DNA of 64,000 nt from an uncultured Pelagibacteraceae bacterium (GCA_902537665.1 CACBCE010000002.1:62001-126000), one strand, 5' to 3'. Counted from the first letter of the stretch, positions 1-9,146 are shown. The notes: generated by a model not told the origin, from the letters alone. Numbers and translations are program-made.

Positions 1-533
1 TGAAAAATGGTACTAAAGAGGATTATCTTTTTCTTGATAAACATGAAAAAGATTTTGCAAGTAAAACAGCTGATAGGATATTAAGATTTATGTCTGGACT
101 AACTGAAACTTTAGAAGGTTACCAAGTTTCAAGATTAGAACATTCGCTTCAAAGCGCATCAAGAGCTTATAGGAATGGAGAAAGTGATGAAATGGTTGTA
201 GCTGCTTTATTGCATGATATTGGCGACGAGCTAGCTCCAATGAACCATTCAGAATATGCTGCAGCGATACTTAAACCATATGTGTCAGAAAAAACTCATT
301 GGATTGTTGAGAAACATGGTGAGTTTCAGATGTATTATTACGCTCACCATTTAGGTGGAAACAAAAATAAAAGAGACGAATATAGAAATCATAAATATTA
401 TCAGGACACAGTAGATTTTTGTGAAAAATATGATCAAAATTCATTTGATCCAAATTATAAATCGTTACCACTAGATTTCTTTAAACCCTTTGTAAAAAAA
501 GTTTTTTCAAGAAAACCTTACTCTTCACTGTAA
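1..533 (+). CDS. HD-domain protein (PhnZ-like superfamily), start at window edge
   Basis: Probable metal-dependent HD-superfamily hydrolase or oxygenase of about 177 residues. The reading frame is open upstream of the internal ATG at 90. Bases 1-2 are TG followed in frame by Lys-Asn-Gly-Thr, so the start codon is probably ?TG with its first base just outside the window. Visible metal-ligand candidates are LEH (His48), LLHDIGD (His72-Asp73), NHSEYAA (His83), EKHGEF (His106) and a late Asp (about 136-139). The fold resembles the PhnZ/MIOX-type mixed-valence diiron oxygenases, but from memory the Tyr/Glu pair that precedes the first His in PhnZ is not conserved here (Tyr occupies the Glu position). 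The substrate is therefore unknown. It is followed after 25 nt by the glutathione genes. Confidence 0.75.
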   Translation, partial: KNGTKEDYLFLDKHEKDFASKTADRILRFMSGLTETLEGYQVSRLEHSLQSASRAYRNGESDEMVVAALLHDIGDELAPMNHSEYAAAILKPYVSEKTHWIVEKHGEFQMYYYAHHLGGNKNKRDEYRNHKYYQDTVDFCEKYDQNSFDPNYKSLPLDFFKPFVKKVFSRKPYSSL

Positions 534-558
534 AATTTTATAGGCTATATTCTCAAAT

Positions 559-1851
559 ATGACTATTTCTAAAGAACAAATAATTAAATACTTTAAATCT
601 GGAATAAAAGAAAAAAAAGATTTCAAGATTGGTATTGAACATGAGAAATTTTTATTTGATAGTAAAAACAACAAAAGAATTGATTACTCAAAAGTAAAAG
701 AAATGTTTTCAGCACTTAATGAATTTGGTTGGAGTCCAATTAAAGAAGGTAAAAATATTGTTGGTTTAAACAAAGGAGGTAAAAACATTACTCTCGAACC
801 AGGTAACCAAATTGAATTATCTGGAGAAAAACTTAATAATATTCACGAGGCATGTGCTGAGTCTTATGATTATTTGTTTGAACTTAAACAAGTCACAAAA
901 AAACTTAACATAAAGATTGTAAGCACAGGTTTTGATCCTATTTCAAAGCTTGAAGAAATCCCTAATAATCCCAAACAAAGATACGAACTAATGACGAAAG
1001 ATATGCCATTAGGAGGAGAATTAAGTCTAGATATGATGTATAGGACATGTGGGACTCAATTAAACATTGATTATTTTTCAGAGGAAGATTTTTTTAAAAA
1101 ATTTAAAATAGTAAATTCAATAGTTCCAATCTCAATTGCTTTATTTGCTAATTCTTCAATAGTTGAAAAAAAAAAGAGCAATTACTTATCTTATAGATCC
1201 AAAGTATGGCAAAATACTTCACGTGGAGGGCTTCCAAAATTATTTTTCGAAAATTTAAATTTTGAAAAATATGCTGATTTTATAATCGATTTCCCAATTT
1301 TATTTATACAAGATAAACAAAATTATTTGTCAGGAAATAAATACACTTTTAAGGATTTTATGAATGGCAAGATAGGTGAAATAAAGAATCGTCTTCCGAC
1401 TGAGAGTGATTTATCATTACACTTAAGCACAATATTTACTGAAAATAGATTGAAAAAATACATTGAATTAAGGTCAATGGATACATGTGGATGGGATTGT
1501 CTTTGTGCTGGGCCTGCATTTTTTATTGGTTTGTTATATGGGAATTTAGAAGAAGTTTATGATTTAATTTCCTCATGGGATAAAGATAAAATAATTAATG
1601 CTTATCTAGATGCTCCTCAAAAGGGTTTTAATACTCAATTGATGGGTAAAGACCTTTTTTACTGGGCTTCAACTTTGTTAGAAATCTCAAGAAAAGGATT
1701 GAATAATAGAGATATACTAAATAAAGGCGGAAAAAATGAAACTTTGTTTTTAAATCATTTGCAAAAAGTTATTGATAATAAAACTACGAATGCAGATCAT
1801 ATGATTGATAAATTTTCTAAAAATGAAGATTTAAAAGATTTGTATGACTAA
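559..1851 (+). CDS. gshA: Glutamate-cysteine ligase, plant/alphaproteobacterial type
   Basis: First step of glutathione synthesis: ATP-dependent ligation of L-glutamate to L-cysteine in the cytosol. The 430-residue length and the motifs GIEHEKFLF near residue 25, TLEPGNQIELSGE near 78-90, SLDMMYRTCGTQLN near 155 and KYIELRSMD near 297 mark the GCS2 family shared by plants and alphaproteobacteria, distinct from the enterobacterial GshA. Two cysteines lie close together in DTCGWDCLC; plant enzymes are redox-regulated by disulfides, but whether these do so is unknown. The gene overlaps gshB by 8 bp, so the pair is a translationally coupled operon. It starts at the first ATG after the HD gene with no clear Shine-Dalgarno. 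Confidence 0.93.
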   Translation: MTISKEQIIKYFKSGIKEKKDFKIGIEHEKFLFDSKNNKRIDYSKVKEMFSALNEFGWSPIKEGKNIVGLNKGGKNITLEPGNQIELSGEKLNNIHEACAESYDYLFELKQVTKKLNIKIVSTGFDPISKLEEIPNNPKQRYELMTKDMPLGGELSLDMMYRTCGTQLNIDYFSEEDFFKKFKIVNSIVPISIALFANSSIVEKKKSNYLSYRSKVWQNTSRGGLPKLFFENLNFEKYADFIIDFPILFIQDKQNYLSGNKYTFKDFMNGKIGEIKNRLPTESDLSLHLSTIFTENRLKKYIELRSMDTCGWDCLCAGPAFFIGLLYGNLEEVYDLISSWDKDKIINAYLDAPQKGFNTQLMGKDLFYWASTLLEISRKGLNNRDILNKGGKNETLFLNHLQKVIDNKTTNADHMIDKFSKNEDLKDLYD

Positions 1852-2770
1852 TAAAATTGTTGCTATACAAGGAAATCACCCTTCTAAACTAAATCCAAAA
1901 ACAGATACAAGTGTTTTTTTAGCCAATGAAATTCAAAAAAAGAAGTATAGAATTTTTTATTATGACCCTAAAGATTTATCTATTGTAGATTCAAAAGTTA
2001 TAGCAAAAGGTTTTTTTATTAAGTTTAATTATAATGATAAAAAATTTTACAAAATCTTAAAAAAACAAAAGTTAAATCTTATCAAATGTAAATATATCTT
2101 AATAAGGCAGGATCCTCCTTTTAATCTAGAATATATATCTACAACTTTTATTCTTGAGACAATTAAGGACAAAGTAAAAATTATAAACAATCCCACTTCA
2201 ATCAGAAATATTTCTGAAAAACTTTATTCAGTCAAATATCTAAGATTTATGCCAAGTACAATTTTTACTCAAAACATTCATGAAATTAAAAATTTTTTCA
2301 AAAAGAATAAAAGTGTAATTTTAAAACCTATCCACAGCTTTAGTGGAAACGATATTCAATTACTGAATAAATTTAAATTAAACAATATAAAAAAATTTAT
2401 TAAAAAACATGATCATATAATGTGTCAAAAATATTTACCTAAAATTAGCAAAGGGGATAAGAGAGTATTTTTGATTAATGGAAAAATATGTGGTGTGATT
2501 TCTAGAGTACCTAAAAAAGGATCATTTCTAAGTAATATGAGTAAAGGAGCAGCACCTATAAATATTCAATTAACAAAATTAGAAAAAAGGATATCAAATA
2601 TAATTGCAAAAGATTTGAAGAAAGAAAAAATTTATTTTGCTGGAATCGATTTTATCGATCAAAAACTAAATGGTGATATCAATGTTACATCTCCGACTGG
2701 ATTAAAAACTTTATTCGATATATCTAAGATTAATCTTGCCAAAATTTTTTGGAAAGATTTAAAAGCATGA
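1844..2770 (+). CDS. gshB: Glutathione synthetase
   Basis: Second step of glutathione synthesis: ATP-dependent addition of glycine to gamma-glutamylcysteine. It is 308 residues, the usual GshB size. The N-terminal domain contains LIRQDPPFN (near 85), the GshB signature region. The ATP-grasp part contains VILKPIHSFSGNDI near 158 and KISKGDKRVFLINGK near 201, and the C-terminal segment INVTSPTGLKTLFD replaces the canonical NVTSPTG metal/ATP loop almost exactly. It overlaps gshA by 8 bp and its TGA overlaps the ATG of the next transporter gene (ATGA), so gshA-gshB-transporter are probably one transcript. The protein is unusually lysine- and asparagine-rich, as are its neighbours. Confidence 0.93.
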   Translation: MTNKIVAIQGNHPSKLNPKTDTSVFLANEIQKKKYRIFYYDPKDLSIVDSKVIAKGFFIKFNYNDKKFYKILKKQKLNLIKCKYILIRQDPPFNLEYISTTFILETIKDKVKIINNPTSIRNISEKLYSVKYLRFMPSTIFTQNIHEIKNFFKKNKSVILKPIHSFSGNDIQLLNKFKLNNIKKFIKKHDHIMCQKYLPKISKGDKRVFLINGKICGVISRVPKKGSFLSNMSKGAAPINIQLTKLEKRISNIIAKDLKKEKIYFAGIDFIDQKLNGDINVTSPTGLKTLFDISKINLAKIFWKDLKA

Positions 2771-3627
2771 ACAATTTAACAGATCAGCAAAAAGGATCAC
2801 TACTTGCTTTCGTAGCTGTAATGTTTATTACACCTGACTCTTTATTTATCAGGCTTTCTAATATCGACACTTGGGGTCTTGTTTTTTATCGTGGAATAAT
2901 TCCATTCTTAACAGTTTTTTTTGGAATGCTATTAATTTATAAATTAAATTTTTTTAAAATACTTTTTACAAGTGGTTATCATGGTATAATTTACGTGGCT
3001 ACTTTTAGTATTACAAACATTACATTTGTAGTCTCTATTCAAAATACAAACGTAGCAAATACTTTAGTAATGATAGCAACCGCACCAATGCTATCAGCAA
3101 TACTTGGTGCCATCGTTTTAAAGGAACCCCCTGACAAAAAAACTTGGCTTTCAATAATTGTTACTTTTTTTGCAATTATCTATATTTTTTTCGATTCTCT
3201 TAAATTAGGTAACTTTTATGGGGATATTTTAGGATTTATTACTGCAATTGGTCTTGCCGTGGGTGCTATTACAATCAGATCTGCAAAATCCAAAAATTTA
3301 GTTCCAGCAGCGGTAGTAGGCAAACTATTTGTTGCCACTTTCGCTTTATTCTTTATTGAGAGTTTTACTCTTTTAGAAAAAGACCTGATTATAGTGCCTT
3401 TAATGTGCATTTTGTGTGTTGCTATACCTTTTGTCTTAGTGACTATTGCTCCAAGGTTTATCCCTGCTGCAGAGGTTAACTTGTTTTTTTTGCTAGAAAC
3501 CATAATAGGTCCTATTTGGGTTTGGTTGATTATTAAAGAACAACCAAGTATTGAAACTCTTTATGGTGGGATTGTTATTATAATGACCATTGCAATTCAC
3601 TCTTTTTTAAAGCTTAAAAATTCTTAA
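2767..3627 (+). CDS. DMT-superfamily (EamA) transporter
   Basis: Inner-membrane transporter of about 286 residues with ten predicted helices in two EamA repeats; each repeat shows the usual segment with an internal small/polar residue run (ANTLVMIATAPMLSAILG and AAEVNLFFLLETIIGPIW). The frame opens at an ATG at 2749, but the ATG at 2767 forms an ATGA overlap with the gshB stop and avoids an 18-codon-like overlap extension, so I chose 2767. Co-transcription with gshAB suggests export of a thiol or glutathione-related metabolite, which is inference only. DMT substrates cannot be read from sequence. Confidence 0.88.
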   Translation: MNNLTDQQKGSLLAFVAVMFITPDSLFIRLSNIDTWGLVFYRGIIPFLTVFFGMLLIYKLNFFKILFTSGYHGIIYVATFSITNITFVVSIQNTNVANTLVMIATAPMLSAILGAIVLKEPPDKKTWLSIIVTFFAIIYIFFDSLKLGNFYGDILGFITAIGLAVGAITIRSAKSKNLVPAAVVGKLFVATFALFFIESFTLLEKDLIIVPLMCILCVAIPFVLVTIAPRFIPAAEVNLFFLLETIIGPIWVWLIIKEQPSIETLYGGIVIIMTIAIHSFLKLKNS

Positions 3628-3685
3628 GCTTGTCACAATTAAGACTTGATTTAATAATACATCGCGAATACTTACGGCTGATTTT

Positions 3686-5026
3686 ATGGATAAAGTTTTA
3701 AAAAATTCGTGGGCTCTATTTTTGGGCATGGGATGCATAATGATGGCCTATGGTTTTCAAGGATCTTTACTTGGAGTTAGAGCTGTCCAAGAAGAATTTA
3801 GTCTTACATCCACTGGCTTTATGATGTCAGGGTATTTTGTTGGTTATTTTATAGGAGCTGCAACTATACCAAAAATTATTTCCAGAGTTGGACATATAAG
3901 AGTTTTTGCTGCATTTGCCTCTTTAGCATCATTGATAATTTTAATTCATTCAATATTAGTAAATCCATTTATATGGTTTTTACTCAGAGTACTTACTGGA
4001 ATAAGTATGGTTTGTATTTACACTGTTGCAGAGAGTTGGCTAAACGATAGATCAAGCAACAAAAATAGAGGAAGTGTTTTATCTGTTTATATGGTCGTTC
4101 TTTATGGAACAATGGGAATTGGAATGTTCTTGCTTAACTTTAGTAGTCCTAAAAATTTTCAACCATTTATTTTAGTTTCTGTAATTACTTCAGCTGCACT
4201 GATTCCTATTTTGCTAACTAAAAAAAAACCACCTACTTTTAAAAGTATTAAAGCTATGAAACTTAAAGAACTTTATCATGCATCTCCATTTGGTATGGTA
4301 AGTTCTCTTTTTTATGGGACTATTCAATCTGCATTGTTTACTTTATTGGCTGTTTATGCAACCTCAATGAATTTTACTATACTAGAAATTTCAATTGTGA
4401 CTTTCCTTTTAGCAGTCTCAGGAGCAGTAGCTCAATTTCCAATAGGAAAAATATCCGATATGTATGATAGAAGAAAAGTTATTGTGTTTAGCACGTTTGG
4501 TGCCGCAATGTTTTCAATTTTTGCAATATTGGTATCAAGACAAATGTATTTACCTGGAAGCCTTGCAACTAGCAAAACATGGTTTTATATTTTTTTTATT
4601 CTATTTTCTTTTTGCAGCTTGCCTATGTTTTCATTAATTTTAGCTCATACAAATGACTACATATCAAAAGATAAATTTGTTGCTGCTGGTGCAGGACTAC
4701 AGTTTGCATTCGGATTAGGTGCTATGAGTGGGCCATTTTTGTGCTCAATATTTATGGACTTAGTTGGATCAAATGGATTTTTTGTATTTTTATTTTTCTT
4801 TCATTGCATTATAGGTTTTTTTGGTATTTATCGAATGAAAGTAAGACAGAGTGTTGATAACCCCGATTCCCAATTTGTTGCTATGCCGCAAACAATTACT
4901 CCAGCTGGAATAGAGTTAAATCCAACAACGGAACATATTGAAGAACCCTACTCAGACAAAGTGAAAGAAATATTAGAGAGAAAAGGTGTTAAATATAAAA
5001 AAGATGAAGATGAAATGAAAGCTTAG
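3686..5026 (+). CDS. MFS transporter, YcaD/UMF2-like
   Basis: Inner-membrane major facilitator of 446 residues with twelve predicted helices. The first half carries a long MFS-type segment (GFMMSGYFVGYFIGA, then RVLTGISMVCIYTVAESWLN) that is characteristic of the YcaD/UMF2 group. The second half has the internal loop GKISDMYDRRKVIV, the repeat of the MFS loop motif. A hydrophilic cytoplasmic tail of about 60 residues ends in a charged segment (KVKEILERKGVKYKKDEDE). The substrate is unknown. Its stop overlaps by 4 bp the stop of the convergent cmk gene. Confidence 0.88.
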   Translation: MDKVLKNSWALFLGMGCIMMAYGFQGSLLGVRAVQEEFSLTSTGFMMSGYFVGYFIGAATIPKIISRVGHIRVFAAFASLASLIILIHSILVNPFIWFLLRVLTGISMVCIYTVAESWLNDRSSNKNRGSVLSVYMVVLYGTMGIGMFLLNFSSPKNFQPFILVSVITSAALIPILLTKKKPPTFKSIKAMKLKELYHASPFGMVSSLFYGTIQSALFTLLAVYATSMNFTILEISIVTFLLAVSGAVAQFPIGKISDMYDRRKVIVFSTFGAAMFSIFAILVSRQMYLPGSLATSKTWFYIFFILFSFCSLPMFSLILAHTNDYISKDKFVAAGAGLQFAFGLGAMSGPFLCSIFMDLVGSNGFFVFLFFFHCIIGFFGIYRMKVRQSVDNPDSQFVAMPQTITPAGIELNPTTEHIEEPYSDKVKEILERKGVKYKKDEDEMKA

Positions 5027-5658
5027 TTTAGGTTTTCAATATATTTAGACATTTTATTTAAAACACCACTTTTCGAAAGTTTGTCAGTTCTAATTAAAAT
5101 TGCATCTTTGACTTTAACAAGTGGACTATTTTTTCTTGTTTTATCCATTTTTGTTCTATTTTTTAAAGATTTTTTAACTTCTTTTAAGGGCACTGTCTTT
5201 TTTAAATCTAACCATCTTCTGTAACTAGAAACACTTAAATTACATTTGAAATAAAAAGCTAGGTCGTATTTTGGATTTTTAGCCAATATTTTACTTGCTA
5301 TATCTCTACCCTCTATACAAATCTTTTTATTTTTTTTGATCAATGTCTTTTGAAATGTATTTATTATTTTCCGGATATTTCTATTTTTAGCTATAATAGC
5401 AACATGGTTACTAATTTGTTGTGAGTGTAAATTTAATTTAACTATTTTTTTATAGGAAATACTTTTAAATCTTTTTTTTAAGAAATTAACAATATCTTTA
5501 GGATTATTTTTGATTATTTCTTTACTCGCATATCTATACAATAATCCTGAATTGATAAGTAACAATTTATATTTTTTAGAGATGAGCTTTGCTGCAGTAC
5601 TTTTTCCACTTGCTGACTCCCCGTCACAGGCAATTATTAATTTTTTAAAATTTTTCAT
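5023..5658 (-). CDS. cmk: Cytidylate kinase
   Basis: Phosphorylates CMP/dCMP with ATP in pyrimidine nucleotide metabolism (cytosol). It is 211 residues, close to the usual 220-230. Features include a P-loop CDGESASGKSTAAK at residues 11-24, the GLLYRY substrate segment, the GRDIASKILAKNPKYDLAFY motif near 118-136 that is diagnostic for Cmk, and the lid region RRWLDLKK. The C-terminal part RTKMDKTRKNSPL corresponds to the conserved R..D..R...P of the family. The protein is very lysine-rich. It is transcribed alone and converges on the MFS gene. Confidence 0.92.
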   Translation of the reverse strand: MKNFKKLIIACDGESASGKSTAAKLISKKYKLLLINSGLLYRYASKEIIKNNPKDIVNFLKKRFKSISYKKIVKLNLHSQQISNHVAIIAKNRNIRKIINTFQKTLIKKNKKICIEGRDIASKILAKNPKYDLAFYFKCNLSVSSYRRWLDLKKTVPLKEVKKSLKNRTKMDKTRKNSPLVKVKDAILIRTDKLSKSGVLNKMSKYIENLN

Positions 5659-5831
5659 GCAACTTTAATAATATTTACGTTCGATTTATGCAAAAAGATT
5701 ATGAATTTTGTTATTTTTAACAAGTATTAATCACTTGCAGGTTGAAACTCAAAATAAGCACTAAAGAGCTAAAGCGAAAATTGAAATATTGAAAAAATAT
5801 AAAATATTTGTTCTTATACACGAATAAAAAA

Positions 5832-6569
5832 ATGCCTAAGAAAAAAATTAAACAAAAAAAAATTAAAAAAAAAATTGGGGTTGCAAAGATCACTAATTTT
5901 TCTACTAAATCCTTTTTAAGTAATGCGATTTCTAATTACAAAAAAAACAAAGAACTTGATAAAATCAAAGCTATTAAATTAGAAAAGCTGCAAGAAAAAA
6001 ATCAAATCCTTAAAGAGAGAAAAGATCTTAAAATTTGGGAAGAAAGACTTATTAAGGAAAGCAATAAACTAAAATTTAACGAAGATGAATTAAGATTAAA
6101 AGAAAAAGAAATTAAGATTAAAGAAGATGCTCAAAAGTTAGAATCAACCCGATTAATGAAAAAAGATGAAGAGTTAGTACTTATAAGTAAAGAACTAAGA
6201 GCTAAAGAGAAAGAACTAAAATTAAGAGAAGAGTCTCAAAATAGAAAAGATATTGATTTAAAGGTTCGAGAAGAGGAGCAAAAAAACTTTGAACTTAAAG
6301 AAAAAAGAAGAAAAGAAAGAGCCTTAAAAATGATTAAAGAGGAAGAAGAAAAACAAAAAGAGCTTGAGTATATTAAAATAAAAGAATGGGAAGAAAAATT
6401 TGATAGAGAACAAAAAGCAAAAGAACATAGAGAAAATTTAAGAGAAGAAAGATTAAGACAAAGAGAATTAGAAAAACTTAAATCATTTGAAAAAACTGAA
6501 AATCCTGTTGACAAAAATCTTTCCTCAGGATTAGAAAAATTTGAAGTAGATGTTACAAAAGAAAATTAA
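5832..6569 (+). CDS. Highly charged coiled-coil protein of unknown function
   Basis: I do not recognise a family. From the ATG at 5832 it encodes about 245 residues, starting with a very basic segment (MPKKKIKQKKIKKKIG) and then an almost uninterrupted Lys/Glu/Leu/Arg coiled coil from about residue 35 to 225, with heptad-like repeats such as LRLKEKEIKIKED and ELRAKEKELKLREE. The tail is short and non-helical. An upstream in-frame ATG at 5808 exists but would add only eight weakly coding residues. No signal peptide or membrane helix is visible, so it is probably cytosolic or nucleoid-associated. Its stop overlaps the end of the convergent amidinotransferase gene by 4 bp. Confidence 0.7.
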   Translation: MPKKKIKQKKIKKKIGVAKITNFSTKSFLSNAISNYKKNKELDKIKAIKLEKLQEKNQILKERKDLKIWEERLIKESNKLKFNEDELRLKEKEIKIKEDAQKLESTRLMKKDEELVLISKELRAKEKELKLREESQNRKDIDLKVREEEQKNFELKEKRRKERALKMIKEEEEKQKELEYIKIKEWEEKFDREQKAKEHRENLREERLRQRELEKLKSFEKTENPVDKNLSSGLEKFEVDVTKEN

Positions 6570-7687
6570 TTTTTCTGAATAGGAAAATAATCTTTTAAAT
6601 CACCTTCCCTATAAACATCAGCTGTACAACAATGAACACCGCCGCCAAAGGCATAAGCATCTCTTAATTCGACAGGAACAACTTCCATTCCTAATTTATC
6701 TAATTGTTCAGCTTGGTAAATTTCGCTTTTTTCGACGCAAACTGTTTTTGGATCAAGAACTAAAACATTCATAGATAACCATACTGATGAATAACAAAGT
6801 GGTGGTGGTTCATTGTGTGCTGGTTGAGCGCTATCAATTATTTTCCATCCATTATCCTCAAATAATCTTCTTTGTTCTTTTGGAAGTCTTCTTTGAGGAT
6901 TATTTATAATTAAACCTTCCCTAATGGGTGTAAAAGTTGCATCAATATGAATTGGATAGGGATCACCTGGAAAATTAACTGCATGGACTCTATGATCTTT
7001 GAAATGTCTTCTTAACCAATCAATTCCTTTTAAATTTGTTGTAAAACCATGTTGTACAATTAAGTCCTTTCCAAACCTCAAAACATCAGCAGCATCAAAT
7101 AAAGGTTCCTCCTCTGTTGTTACAAAGAATTTTTCCTCAGTCCATTTAAGTCTTTTTTGAATACCAATCTTGTCTGACAAATAATCTTCATGGTAATCTG
7201 CGTCTGTTAATCTTGGCTTTGGAGCAGTTTCATGACGCATATTCTTATCTTGTTCAAAATATTTTTTAATTAGCGGTCTATAATTTAGATATTCAAACCA
7301 TCTACATCTATAGCTCATTGTTGCTTCAAGCATTTCATTTCCAACTGTAAGTATAATATCTCTAGCTGGCATACATCCGAACATACTATCAGCCTGCCAA
7401 TCGGGAGTAGAAATTCTTTGATTATGATTAAGTGGAACGGGTCGATCAACTTTAATGCCCCTTTTTTCTAAAATTGATGCAAAATTATTTAATAACTCAT
7501 TTGCTTTATCAACTGTATCTTTAGTACGAGGTCCATGAGAACCTTTCATATCTGAGTCTTCGGGCACTTTAGCGTCTAAAGCAGGTTCTGGTGCAGGTAT
7601 ACAACAACCGTCTGCTTTTCCAACAATAACATGTTTAAGTGGATCCCACTCGTTCCAACTATTTACAATAACTTTATCCTTACTCAT
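6566..7687 (-). CDS. Glycine amidinotransferase-like enzyme (AGAT family)
   Basis: Amidinotransferase of 373 residues, matching the arginine:glycine amidinotransferase family that moves the amidino group of arginine to an amine acceptor, giving guanidinoacetate when the acceptor is glycine. The catalytic triad positions known from human AGAT are visible: Asp198 in PLFDAADVLR, His247 and Asp249 in HIDATF, and the nucleophile Cys353 in GGGVHCCTAD. The start MSKDKVIVNSWNEWDPL is typical of the family. It follows a DMT transporter gene by 9 nt on the same strand, suggesting a coupled export or import of the guanidino product. The true acceptor cannot be read from sequence. Confidence 0.87.
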   Translation of the reverse strand: MSKDKVIVNSWNEWDPLKHVIVGKADGCCIPAPEPALDAKVPEDSDMKGSHGPRTKDTVDKANELLNNFASILEKRGIKVDRPVPLNHNQRISTPDWQADSMFGCMPARDIILTVGNEMLEATMSYRCRWFEYLNYRPLIKKYFEQDKNMRHETAPKPRLTDADYHEDYLSDKIGIQKRLKWTEEKFFVTTEEEPLFDAADVLRFGKDLIVQHGFTTNLKGIDWLRRHFKDHRVHAVNFPGDPYPIHIDATFTPIREGLIINNPQRRLPKEQRRLFEDNGWKIIDSAQPAHNEPPPLCYSSVWLSMNVLVLDPKTVCVEKSEIYQAEQLDKLGMEVVPVELRDAYAFGGGVHCCTADVYREGDLKDYFPIQKN

Positions 7688-7696
7688 ATTTTAAGA

Positions 7697-8602
7697 TTAA
7701 TTCAAAGCTATAAATCTTTTATTCCATCGCATTAACAAACTGTAATAAATTAATGAAATAAATAGAAAAAATCCTCCGACTATAGTGTAAGAATCAGGCA
7801 CCTCATTTATGCCTAAGATAGGTAACCAAACCCAAAAAATTCCACCAATAACTTCAGTCAATGATAATAATGTTAATTCTGCAGCAGGAATAGCTTTTGA
7901 GCCAATAGAATATAAAATTAGTCCTAAACAAACTAATGTTCCATGAAGAGAAAATAGAGCTCCATTATAACTTGTTGAAAAGAATACTTGCTTAGTACTT
8001 AAAAGCATTATGGCTGCAAAAACAAAACAAAAAAAACCTGAAAATGCTACTGTTGTAAACTTTGGAGTTTCTGTTCTCCATCTAAGAGTAACAGAAAAAA
8101 CCGAAAATCCAATTGATGAAAGCATTCCAAAAATAAAACCAACAATAGAATTAGATCCTGTACTTCCAAAGGCCATAATTATAATTCCAATTGTTGCAAT
8201 AAAAATAGATATCCAAACATTTAATGAAATTTTTTCTTTAAGAAATAAAAAGGCAAGAAGTGCAGTAAAAAAAGGCATTGCTGCTAAACAAAGTAAAGTT
8301 ATTGCTGCTGATGTATTGGTAATTGAATAGATAAAACTTATCATAGCTATTCCTAATCCTGATCCACCTATAATCCCTGAATATCCGATCTTTAAATAAT
8401 TTTTATAAAATTTAATCCCCTCCTCAAAATAAAGATAAAGATTTAAAAGTATAAAAATTGTCAATCCACGTCCAAAAATATACTGCCATGGCACCTGGTT
8501 AGGATTATCCATATATCTCACCACAAGAGGGCCAAAAGACCATAAAATTCCTGCGAACAAAACTACTGGAACTGCGATTTTTGGATTTTTTAATTCGAGC
8601 AT
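7697..8602 (-). CDS. DMT-superfamily (EamA) transporter
   Basis: Inner-membrane protein of 301 residues with about ten hydrophobic helices in two EamA halves; recognisable segments are SAAITLLCLAAMPFFTALLA (first repeat) and AAELTLLSLTEVIGGIFWVW (second repeat). The second half loop AAELTL..E is shared with the other DMT genes in this window, which therefore look like one expanded family. It is the first gene of a two-gene operon with the amidinotransferase, 9 nt apart. Transport of a guanidino compound or arginine-derived product is a reasonable guess from context only. Confidence 0.87.
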   Translation of the reverse strand: MLELKNPKIAVPVVLFAGILWSFGPLVVRYMDNPNQVPWQYIFGRGLTIFILLNLYLYFEEGIKFYKNYLKIGYSGIIGGSGLGIAMISFIYSITNTSAAITLLCLAAMPFFTALLAFLFLKEKISLNVWISIFIATIGIIIMAFGSTGSNSIVGFIFGMLSSIGFSVFSVTLRWRTETPKFTTVAFSGFFCFVFAAIMLLSTKQVFFSTSYNGALFSLHGTLVCLGLILYSIGSKAIPAAELTLLSLTEVIGGIFWVWLPILGINEVPDSYTIVGGFFLFISLIYYSLLMRWNKRFIALN

Positions 8603-8706
8603 TTGGGAAGATTAGATCTAAAAATTTATAACTACAACAAAAATGAGATAGCTTTAATTTAAATTAAACTTTTCCATTTAAAGTTGTGCTCAACCTTTTT
8701 CTACTC

Positions 8707-8733
8707 TTGATTGGTTTTTATTTGTCGTATAAT
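8707..8733 (+). promoter_or_regulatory. Putative promoter of the NifU-like gene
   Basis: A perfect -10 box TATAAT at 8728-8733 is preceded by TTGATT at 8707-8712 (15-nt spacer, shorter than ideal). The predicted transcription start is only a few bases ahead of the ATG at 8745, implying a very short leader. Confidence 0.4.
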
Positions 8734-8744
8734 TAAAAATAATT

Positions 8745-9143
8745 ATGGATTTAGAGGTTTTAAATATTGCTGCTAACACGGATAACAATAGAAATGTTGA
8801 AAACCGGACACATGTCTCAAAATTAAAAAATTCTTTATGTGGAGATGAAATGCAAATAGAGCTTATATTAAAAAATGAAAAAATTTTGGACTTTGGCTAT
8901 CAGGGAAAATCTTGTGTATACTGTCAAGCTTCTGCCAGTTTGTTATCAAAAATTTCTATAAACAACCAAAAAGAAAAAATTAATGATTTATGTGATAAAG
9001 CTGAATTATATTTCAACGATAGTGTAAAAATTACTGATAAAAAATGGATTTCTTTGAAAAAATTAATTAAAAAGAAAAACATCAATAAAAAAGATTGTAT
9101 ATTGTTACCTTTCAAAACCTTAAAAAAGATAGTATCAAATTAA
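8745..9143 (+). CDS. NifU/SufU-like Fe-S cluster scaffold
   Basis: Iron-sulfur cluster assembly scaffold of the NifU N-terminal (IscU/SufU) family, 132 residues. The three conserved ligand cysteines are present in family context: CGD (Cys32), GKSCVYCQASASLLSK (Cys57 or so, with an extra Cys three residues on) and KKDCILLPFKTLKK near residue 118. The usual aspartate of the CGD motif is kept. It most likely works with the SUF cysteine desulfurase, but no other suf gene lies in this window. An HPP membrane-protein gene starts 3 nt downstream, so the two are probably co-transcribed. Confidence 0.82.
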   Translation: MDLEVLNIAANTDNNRNVENRTHVSKLKNSLCGDEMQIELILKNEKILDFGYQGKSCVYCQASASLLSKISINNQKEKINDLCDKAELYFNDSVKITDKKWISLKKLIKKKNINKKDCILLPFKTLKKIVSN

Positions 9144-9146
9144 TAT

